Shown in pieces: positions 55,643-64,000 of a stretch of DNA of 64,000 nucleotides (position 1 is its first letter; each line of letters opens with the position of its first letter). This DNA is from Clitoria ternatea (taxonomy: Eukaryota; Streptophyta; Magnoliopsida; Fabales; Fabaceae). A model generated the notes under the pieces. It saw nothing but the letters and a program-made list of their open reading frames with translations, ran no database searches and had not been told where the DNA came from. The DNA lies in contig CM075673.1 in the NCBI GenBank assembly GCA_037962975.1, positions 152,726,667 to 152,790,666 on the forward strand. The letters are read 5' to 3'. The position numbers and the translations under genes are program-made.

Positions 55643-58600
55643 ATGGCTGAGGGAACTAGTTCTGGTGGAGGAGATGACTTCTTCTTAAAATTTTCCCAAT
55701 TAATGAGTAGGACCGAATCTGGTCCCACTCTTGACAAATTCCTGAAAAGGAATCCCCCTGCTTATAAAGGAGGGCATGATTACGATAGGGCGCATGTTTG
55801 GATAAGGGAAATGGAACAAGCTTTTGAGTATTTTGAGTGCTCGGAGGAGCAGAAGGTGCAGTTTGCAACTTACTAGTTGAATGACGAGGCTAGGATATGG
55901 TGGTCTAGGACCAAGGTACAAATGAATGCGGCGAGTGAACTGCTGGTGTGGGCAAATTTCTGTAGGAGGTTTCTTGTCAAATACTTTCCTGATAATTACA
56001 AAATCTGAAAAGAAATGGAGTTTCTAAGATTGGAACAGGGCCGAATGTCAGTGGCTGAGTATACTATGAAGTTTGATGAGTTGTGTGATTTCTATCACCC
56101 TTTCTCCTTGGAAGGAACCGAGGGTAGTAAGTGTGCTAAGTATGAAGTCGGATTGCGAATTGAACTCCGTAGTGTGATTGTGCCGATGGAGATTCGAGAT
56201 TATCCAACTTTGGTAAATAAGGCTAGGCTGACTGGGGAAGTGTAATTACAGAGAACATTTAAGTCAAAAGATAAGAGGCCGTTGAAGGTAAGAGGATTCA
56301 GCTTCAAGAAAATGGGTCAGTTATTTCGTGGCGGTAAGTCTTCCGCTACGTCTTCTTCCTCTTCTGGTCGGGGTTCTACTGGCCGTTCGAGTAGTCAATC
56401 AGGTAGCCGCGCATGCTATAATTGTGGCCAGGAGGGCCATATTTCGAAACACTGTCCGGCTAGTCAAATTGTTTGTTTCCAATGTGGACAACCGGGGCAC
56501 CTTAGGCCTGATTGCCCACAGAGGCAGCATCCGAGCGGACATGGTAACCGAGCCAATACTTCTGGGGCTCGGGGTGCTAATTTTCCGAGAGGAGGTAGAA
56601 GCGGTGGTGGTCGTGGAGGCCAACACTCGGGGAGGTCTGGTGCTCAATCCAGTGGCGCTTAGAATGTTATGGCCGGTTGAGTATTTGCCTTTGATGCTTC
56701 GAAAGTTGCAAGGACCGACAACTTGGTGCAGGGTAAGTGCCTTATTCATGGCTATATGGTATATGTTATTTATGATTCGGGTGCGACCCATTCTTTTATC
56801 TTTGAGAGTTGTGTATGACGGCTTGGTTTGCCGGTTGTGTTAATAGAGAATGCTCTTAGTGTCTCCACTCCTACCGGCTCCACTTTCTGTGCAACCACTA
56901 TGTGTGGGGAATTGTCAATGCAAGTTGAAGATCGTACCTTTCTGGTGAATCTGATTTGTATGCCATTGAAGAACCTAGATATTATTTTAGGTCTCGATTG
57001 GTTAGCTGTTAACCATGTTATGGTGGACTGCTATCAGAAGACCATCGTTTTCTCTTAGGAACTCAACACAAAGAACGTGGTGAGTGATGTCTCCGCAACT
57101 TACGTTATTTTATTTACTTCGGAGGGACGGTATAATCTTATGCCGAGTGATATTCCGGTAGTGTGCGATTTCCCTGATGTATTTCCGGAAGAAATTCCGG
57201 AGTTGCCTCCCAGTCGGGAGATTGATTTTACCATTGATTTGATTCCCGGAGCTGAACCTGTGTCCTGTGTGCCTTATAGGATGTCTTCGGTAGAATTGAC
57301 TGAAGTAAAGAAGCAAGTGAATGAGATGCTAGAGAAGGGATTTATCTGATCGAGTACTTCACCATGGGGCGCTCCGGTACTATTGGTGAAAAAGAAGGAC
57401 GGTAGTATACAGATGTGTATTGACTACCGACAGTTGAATAAGTTGGCGGTTAAGAATAAATATCCGTTGCCACGAATCGATGATTTTTTGGATCAGTTGC
57501 GAGGCGCTGTAGTATTTTCCAAGATCGACTTGAGGTCGGGATATCACCAAATATGAGTGAAGTCGGAAGATATTCCAAAGACGGCATTCCGGACTCGGTA
57601 TGGACATTTTGAGTATGTTGTAATGCCTTTCGGAGTGACGAATGCTCCTGCCATCTTTATGGACTACATGAACTGGATCTTTCAACCGTACTTGGATCAA
57701 TTTATAGTAGTATCCATCGATGATATATTGGTGTATTCGAAGTCGGTTGAGGAGCATGCACAACATCTTCAAGTTGTTCTGCAGATATTACGTGAGAAAA
57801 GGTTGTACGCTAAGTTATCTAAATGTGATTTCTGGGAAGGAAATGTACAATTCTTGGGGCATGTGATTTCCCGAGAGGGGGTATCGATTGATCCATCTAA
57901 GACTGAGGCAGTTATGGCTTGGGAAAGGCCTAGGTTGGTAACTGAAATTAGGAGTTTTCTCGGATTGGCTAGGTATTATTGTTGATTTATTAAGGGATTT
58001 TCTTGTATTGCGCTTTCTTTGACCCGATTTACGAGAAAGGAGAGTCCATTTGTATGGTCGGAAAAGTGTGAATTGAGTTTCCAAACTCTTAAGCGGTGTT
58101 TGACTACTGCCCCTGTACTTGCACTATCAGATGTGACGAAGGAATTTGTGGTGTATTGCGATGCATCTAAGTTTGGTTTGGGATGTGTGCTGATGCAGGA
58201 TGACTGAGTGATTACCTATGCCTCAAGGAAATTGAGACCGCAAGAACAGAATTATCCGACTCATGACCTTGAGCTTGCGGCAGTGGTGTTTACGTTAAAA
58301 ATCTGGCGCCATTATTTGTATGGGTCTCGTTTTGTGGTATTTAGTGACCACAAGAGCTTGAAGTACTTATTTGATCAGAAGAAACTAAACATGAGACAAA
58401 GGAGATGGGTGAAGTACCTAAAGGATTATGATTTCGATTTGAGGTACCACCCGGGTAAAGCAAATGTTATTGCCGATGCGCTGAGTAGAAAAGTATTACA
58501 TGCAGCTTTCTTGATGGGCAAAGAGCAAGAATTGTTGGAAAGCTTTCGTGATATGAACATTAGGGTTGTTATGAACGCTCTGAATCAAATGATAGTCGGA

Positions 58601-60049
58601 ATGCTGAAGATCTCCAATGAATTTCTGGAATCTTTAGCTGTGGCCCAAAAGGACGATGAAGAGTTGTTGGAACTGCTTGACACTCAAGCAAGAGGTAAAG
58701 ATATGGAATTAACCAAAAGTAACGATGGAATTTGGAGATTCCGAGATCGAGTGGTGGTGCCTACAAAGGGTGATTTCAGGCAAGCCGTGCTAGCTGAAGC
58801 ACATAGGAGTTCTTTAAGCATTCATCCCAGTGTTACCAAGTTGTACCACAATTTGAAGAAGGAATTCTGGTGGTCGGGAATGAAGAAAGCAATAACCGAG
58901 TATGTGAAGTCTTGTGTGATATGTCAGAAATGTAAGGTTGAACACCAGAGACCCCCAGGTTTACTTCAACCTCCTGAGATTCCGATTTGGAAGTGGGAGA
59001 GTATTACTATGGATTTCGTATCCGGGTTACCTCGTACCCAATCTGGGTGTAATGCAATCTGGGTGATTGTAGATCGATTGACCAAGAGTGCTCACTTTCT
59101 CGCTATGAACATGAAATGGTCATTGGACCGACTGGCTAGGTTTTACATTACTGAAATTGTACGATTGCATGGCGTACCTTCAAGTATAATTTCCGATCAG
59201 GATCCTCGATTTACTTCCAGATTTTGGGGAAGTTTGCAGCAGGAATTGGGTACTAAACTAAGACTGAGTTTAGCTTATCATCCGTAGACTGATGGTCAGT
59301 CGGAACAAACTATACAGACCTTAGAGGATATGCTTAGAGCCTGTGTATTGGAGCAAGGTGGCTCATGGGAAAGATACTTGCCATTGGTGGAGTTTGCGTA
59401 TAACAACAGCTATCATAGTAGCATCGATATGGCTCTATATGAAGCTCTATATGGTCGGAGGTGTCGTACACCTTTGTGTTGGAATGAAAATGGCGATGCC
59501 ATTCATTTGGGACCCGAGTTAATCCAGGAAATGAATGAATAAGTTGCTCTGATCCGAGAGAAAATGAAGATTGCCCAAGACTGACAGAAGAGTTACTATG
59601 ACGATCGGCATAGACCACTTGAGTTTCAGGCGGGTGACTGGGTATTTCTAAAGGTTTCACCGACCAAAGGTGTAGGTCAGATATTGAAGAGTCACAAGCT
59701 TAATCCGAGATACATTGGGCCATATCAAATTTTGGAGAGGATCGGTGATGTTGCTTACCGAATGGATCTTCCCCAGTCGTTAACTAATATCCATAATGTG
59801 TTTCATGTGTCACAACTCCGAGCGTACATTCTGTGTGACTCCATGATTGTGCCGGATGATTCTATCGAACTAAAGGAGGACCTGACGGTGGAAGTTACAC
59901 CGATCGGTATTGAAGAATACCAGACTAAACGGTTAAGAAACAAGGAAGTACCATTGGTGAAGGTGAAGTGGCAAAATTTAAATGGGATAACCTACACGTG
60001 GGAGTTGGAGTTGGACATAAGACGGGTGTACCCCGATCTTTTTCAGTAA
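55643..60049 (+). pseudogene. Gag-Pol of the second gypsy element, 14 in-frame stops, no frameshift
   Basis: From the ATG at 55643 (MAEGTSSGGGDDFF) to the final stop at 60047 the whole 4407 bp stays in one phase (1469 codons), matching the length of the young element's product. Domains are: Gag (YFPDNYK, FDELCDFY); two complete zinc knuckles CYNCGQEGHISKHCP and CFQCGQPGHLRPDCP (from residue 258); protease (YDSGATHSFI, about 56774); RT (SIDDILVYSKS, about 57715); RNase H (ASRKLRPQEQNYPTHDLELA); integrase HHCC finger and core (SDQDPRFTS); and a chromodomain-like tail. Premature stops lie at 55874, 56006, 56243, 56660, 56678, 56816, 57056, 57347, 57554, 57983, 58205, 59285, 59540 and 59582 (eight TGA, four TAG, two TAA). 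Confidence 0.95.
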
Positions 60050-60075
60050 GGTGCGTTGATTTCGGGGACGAAATC

Positions 60076-60093
60076 CCTTTTTAGGGGGGTGGA
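60076..60093 (+). other. Polypurine tract of the second gypsy element
   Basis: CCTTTTTAGGGGGGTGGA lies directly before the 3' LTR, after the common lead-in GGGGACGAAATCC. Confidence 0.85.
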
Positions 60094-62544
60094 TGTAACA
60101 TCCCAGATATTTTAAGTAAAATTATGAGTAATGGGAAATATTAATTATTGTTTTAGAGATTTATTTGATATTTTTATGAATTATTAGGCAATTATAAATA
60201 ATTAAATGTTGTGAAAATAAATAAAATTATTTGATTGATTAATTACAAAAGGGTTAAATGAGGTGTAATTAGAAGAAGGTAAAAGTTTAATTAAAACTTT
60301 TAATGAAAATATAAAAGAAATGAGGAAAAGACAGTTTTGCCCCTGAGCTTTAAATAATAAAATCCTTCTCCTTCCTCATTCACTTTCACGCAAGCTCACG
60401 TCTTCTTCTTCTTCTGTTTCTTCTTCTTCGTTTTCTCCTCCCCCGCTGCCGAGTTGCATGCTCTAAGGGAAGGCTTCTTCCGTGTCAGAACTTCGAAGGA
60501 ACCCCATTTCTGTGATCGTGACTTTGAGGTAGCAAAACGAACATCGTAGGACTGAGTGACGAAGCTGGTGTTGGATTCGGAGGTGAAACCGTGAACCCAG
60601 CGCTTAGAGGACACAATCGACATCAAGAACAGATTGTTGAAGCTTGGAATAGAGGTAAGGGGGTGTTCGGGTTGTAATTAATTAGAATAGGTGCATGTTT
60701 TGGGTTCGGGTCGCCGAACTAAGTATTAAAACGGTACGAAAGATTGTGGATAATAATTGCATGTGAATTGTGTATGGTTTATGATGTGTGAGATTAAAGT
60801 GTTTTGCATTGTGATGATTCGATGTGCATAGTGGCGTTATGATTACGGGCTTGACAAGTAGGTCGCCCAGTGGCAATGTGATAGATGGGCTTGACAAGTC
60901 GGTCGCCCTGTATTGTGAGCACATGCCAGTTTCTGGTAGTTGCATTTGTTATTTGTTGATGATATGTAATGATTATGAGATATGATATGTGATTATGTGG
61001 TATGGGATGGCCAACGGTATGTATACCCCTCGTTTTCTGGCTCCCGTGGTCTTTGTGCCCAGTTGAGCTACCCAGTGGTCAAGTCGGACCCAGTGGTTGA
61101 GGTGGGGAGCCAAGTCAGGCTCGGTGAACCAAGTCGGGTTCACGGGATGTCAAGTCGGGCTCCCAGCTGAAGGTCGGTCCTTTAGTATCCGGATACTAGG
61201 CGTCAATTTTGTCTGAGAGTCAGTGGTGACAATTGATGAATTATTAGTATTATGATGATGTGTATGTACTTGGTTATATTTGCTGAGTGTGAATTGTTAT
61301 ACTTGCTGAGTATGAATTGTTATATTTACCGAGTGTGAATTGTTAAACTTGCCGAGTGTGGATTGTTATATTTGCCAAGTGTGAATTGTTATACTTGCCG
61401 AGTGTGAATTATTATATTTGTCGAGTGTGATTGGCTATAATTGCCGAGTGTGATTGGCTATATTTGCCGAGTGTGATTTGCTACAGTTGTCGTGTGTGAT
61501 TTGCAATTTGAGGATAAAGAAATCGGATGGAATTTATTCACACGTATCTTGTTATTTAATTTCCATTCTAGATTAATTATGATGCCAAACACTCACCCTT
61601 GCTATGGTTTTTAATTTAGTAACCAGTAACAGGGAAGAGGTCGGAGCCCTGGAGGTGCACCAAGCGGAGGATTGATGCCAAGAACTGAGTGATTGTGAAA
61701 TGAATTGTGTAATGTATAATGAATTTTCTCAGTATGTGATGCCATACTATGTTGTTTGTGTATGTTGACTAATGTGCATATGAATTATGTTGCTATGTGA
61801 TTGGTATTGATTTTCATGAGTGAATTTGCGTTGCTGTAGTAAATTCGATTACCGGGCGAATCTCGCCGAGCGGATCCAGTCTTGTCCGAGCGAGGGTCGG
61901 GGGAATTTGATCATGTGCCTATTTCGCTCAGGAGAGTATCCCTCGCCCCCTTCCGAGTGGTTAGAATGTTTTCCGAGTGAGGAATGCCCGAGAGATCCAC
62001 TTCCGAGTGAAGTAAGATTAGAATGTTTCTGAGTGAGGTATGGCCGAGGGATCCACTTCCGAGTGTAGACAGATTAGAATGTTTTCGAGTGAAATATGAC
62101 CGAGGGAACTCTTTCTGACTGAGATAATCACTTCCGAGTGAAGATTAAGATGTTCCCGGGTGAGATACAACCGAGAGGACCATTTTTGAGTAGAAGACTT
62201 GTTAATTTTCCTTGTAGGTCCCGTTGTTCGCTCAGGTTTAAAGTGTAGAATTCGCCCAAGTGAGTCGGAACTCGCCTAAGCGACCTTCACGGGTTTCGTT
62301 TAAGCGAATCGGGGTCTCGCTCAGGCGAATGACCCCTGTCTTCATTTTCTTCTTCCGCTGATTATAATTAATTTCATTTTATTAATTGATTTATTCACTA
62401 TTATCTATTATTTTGAGTATGCTTAAGAAAAATAAATATTATTTTATATTAGGACCTAATTAATTTTCATTAAACGCGAAAAAGTCATGGTGAAAAATGA
62501 TTAAATGGATATAAATAAATGTAATATTGACGCGGGTCGTCACA
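60094..62544 (+). repeat. 3' LTR of the second gypsy element (2451 bp)
   Basis: Same structure as 52943-55397 with scattered substitutions and small length changes; followed by the duplicated GGTAT at 62545-62549. Confidence 0.95.
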
Positions 62545-62549
62545 GGTAT

Positions 62550-62637
62550 ACACCAAAGGGCCTCCTACAAAGATGTTATGGTATTTGCCTAATATTCTTA
62601 GATTGAAGCATTTATTTGCTAATGAAGATGATGCAAA
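62550..62637 (+). pseudogene. CACTA TNP2 transposase, continuation
   Basis: The frame reads TPKGPPTKMLWYLPNILRLK then HLFANEDDAKF, the TNP2 block that follows the 'CGLSRYK' region. It joins in frame to 52942 once the gypsy element and one GGTAT are ignored. Similarity ends near 62637, where the expected RWH-type block is absent and unrelated sequence starts. Confidence 0.8.
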
Positions 62638-63990
62638 GTTTTTCCTTAGCAATCTTTTCACATTCCCTGGTTTTGTAATTCAAGTTTTTCTTCAAAGTTG
62701 CACAGTCTTGGCAGCTTCGAAGGAGCTCTTTTTTTCTTCTTCTTTTCCTTTTGTAACCTTGGCCACTTTTCCCCTCAATTGTCGTAGTTCTATTGATTCA
62801 ACCTTCTCAGGGAGCCTATCTTTTCCTGGTTCATTAGCTATCAATGGTTTAAAGGGTAGCTTGATTTGTTTTACCTCCTATTAATGGATTCTCCATGCTT
62901 GGCGAGCTTTCTGAAGTCCTCCAATAAAACCTTTCTCCCCAAGGTAGAATATGACAAGTCTTGAGGCTTCCATAGAAGGTGAACCCTTAAAGGGTAAGCG
63001 TATTGCCTTAAAGCCAGAATGAGGTTATAGTTGATGAGAGAGCACTAGCCCCTATAAGTGGTACATTAGGGTAATCCTTATAGCGATAATAAGTTTAGAC
63101 CTTTGTTTCCAGAATGGTTGCCATCTTATCTTTCCGTCATGTAAGCTACTACAAAGTCTTTTCTAATCTTCCGGCTTTCTAAAGTTTGGTCAAAATGCCA
63201 TGTAGTCATCAATTGGACAAGTGATGTTGCTAGCCCTCTTAAACACATTGGTGGTGATCCAAATGTAAAAGATAGGTAAACAACATAAGATCTTTTGTCC
63301 TCCTTTTTCACGGTAGAAGAGCATGGTGGAGTAGACATCAGCTAAAAGAGCTATGACTGGAGATGTTGAGTATTTTCGAAAGTCCATGAATACATTTATA
63401 GAGAGCCTGTCCACCAGGCTATCCGCGCTGGGAAACAGAACCACACCATAAATCATAAGAGAAAGGACTTCCATAAAAGTATCCCACTTGGCTATTGCCG
63501 CTAACCTTTGCATGTAGTCTTCTAGAAAGTTTTGGCTTAAACCCCAAGTTATCTGATTTTCAATCTTTGAATTTTCCACTCATCAGGGTTCATTTTCAAG
63601 ACTTCAGCTACTTCGCTGGTGTGGGTCATATGTTCACAGAACTAGCTACTTCACTAATGTGGGTCATATGTTCATGGAACTAATAAGGTTTGTTATTCCC
63701 TAATGGGAGGCCCAATGTCTGCTCAAACTCTTTAATTGTGGGAGCCAACTGAAAATCGAAGAATGTGAACGTCGGAGTAGAGGGTCAAAATACTGAGCAA
63801 AGGCAGTGATGGCCCCTTGCTGAACATCCACTTCCAGGATCTTTAATAGATTCTTATATTTGTTCTCAAAAGCTAATATTTGGTGAGAACTCAACTTCCT
63901 TCCGAGATGACTCAGATTGGCAAAGTCTATTTTCCTTTCCTTTATCATGATCTTATTTTTGACCTGAATTGTTTCCATGTTAATTTCCAT
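62638..63990 (-). pseudogene. DUF7745-like gene fragment, decayed
   Basis: Minus-strand blocks match a plant repeat-associated family that I know as DUF7745. They are: an N-terminal FAQYFDPLLR region (63700-63990, shifted frame afterwards), then LEDYMQRLAAIAKWDTFMEV, LMIYGVVLFPS, VIALLADVYSTMLFYREKGG and NITCPIDDYMAF (63190-63579). Further on (about 62990-63060) is a frame-broken INYNLILALRQYAYPL, and last a charged coiled-coil-like stretch. Several stops and frame changes make it a pseudogene; it may extend beyond the right edge. Its function is unknown. It abuts, in reverse orientation, the truncated TNP2 segment. Confidence 0.65.
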
Positions 63991-64000
63991 TCTCGTTTTT

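Larger units (their letters stand above)
52943..62544 (+). mobile_element. Second full-length Ty3/gypsy chromovirus-like element, inactive
   Basis: The element is 9.6 kb, with LTRs 52943-55397 and 60094-62544 and a perfect 5-bp duplication GGTAT (52938-52942, 62545-62549). It has a primer site, a gag-pol of the same architecture as the young element, and a purine tract. The LTRs differ by some per cent (10 differences in one 205-bp stretch I compared, fewer elsewhere), so it is much older than the element at 2386. Fourteen in-frame stops inactivate the polyprotein. Confidence 0.95.
49994..64000 (+). mobile_element. CACTA (En/Spm) transposon, left end and disrupted body, open to the right
   Basis: The left terminus is CACTAGTGTAAAAATGGGTT at 49994, the standard CACTA start. 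It is followed by an array of subterminal inverted motifs (50100-51015) and then TNP2-type transposase sequence on the + strand from 52223. The right terminus is not in the window. A 9.6-kb gypsy element (52943-62544) is nested inside, and TNP2 similarity stops near 62637 where a reversed DUF7745 segment begins. The element has therefore been inserted into, and either truncated or fused with other sequence. Confidence 0.75.

Noticed and set aside
56328..56843. 171-residue frame overlapping the zinc-knuckle region
   Set aside because: It is a different phase of gag-pol; the knuckles are in the phase set by 55643.

Overview
This is a plant nuclear window, AT-rich and dominated by nested transposable elements. 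The organism is probably a dicot, and a legume is my guess from the style of the repeats rather than from any decisive marker. I see one host gene that looks functional, an FKBP/TPR co-chaperone of the ROF1/FKBP62 type in 12 exons on the minus strand (44619-48939), and one decayed host-gene remnant, threonyl-tRNA synthetase (about 40636-41290). No rRNA, tRNA gene, CRISPR array or bacterial-type operon was seen.

Left third (1-21300): an old Mutator-like element (MULE) carries two convergent genes, a plant-mobile-domain (PMD) gene on + and a MULE transposase on -. Two later Ty3/gypsy insertions split it. A full-length, open-frame chromovirus-like element (2386-14130, minus strand, 5-bp duplication CCTGG) lies in the PMD gene. 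A solo LTR (16104-19859, duplication AGAGA) lies in the transposase, between its first two catalytic aspartates.

Middle (22000-44100): a mosaic of LTR debris. It holds a plus-strand solo LTR (22372-25508, duplication CCATT), a probable Tat/Athila-type LTR remnant rich in near-palindromes (25514-27030), an older gypsy LTR split by another solo LTR (29050-32069), and a short copia-type element that encodes only Gag (33561-35955, duplication AATGA). A decayed copia pol with one 3' LTR (37013-40487), the ThrRS remnant and a hAT-like MITE (43311-44080) follow.

Right third (44600-64000): the FKBP gene is followed by the left end of a CACTA (En/Spm) element starting at 49994, with an array of subterminal hairpins and a broken TNP2 transposase. 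A second full gypsy element (52943-62544, duplication GGTAT) is inserted inside TNP2. Its gag-pol keeps one uninterrupted phase over 4.4 kb but has 14 in-frame stops, all explicable by C-to-T change. A reversed DUF7745-like pseudogene abuts the TNP2 fragment at the right edge.

The window therefore records several rounds of insertion of different ages. The youngest element (2386-14130) has nearly identical LTRs and an intact polyprotein frame.
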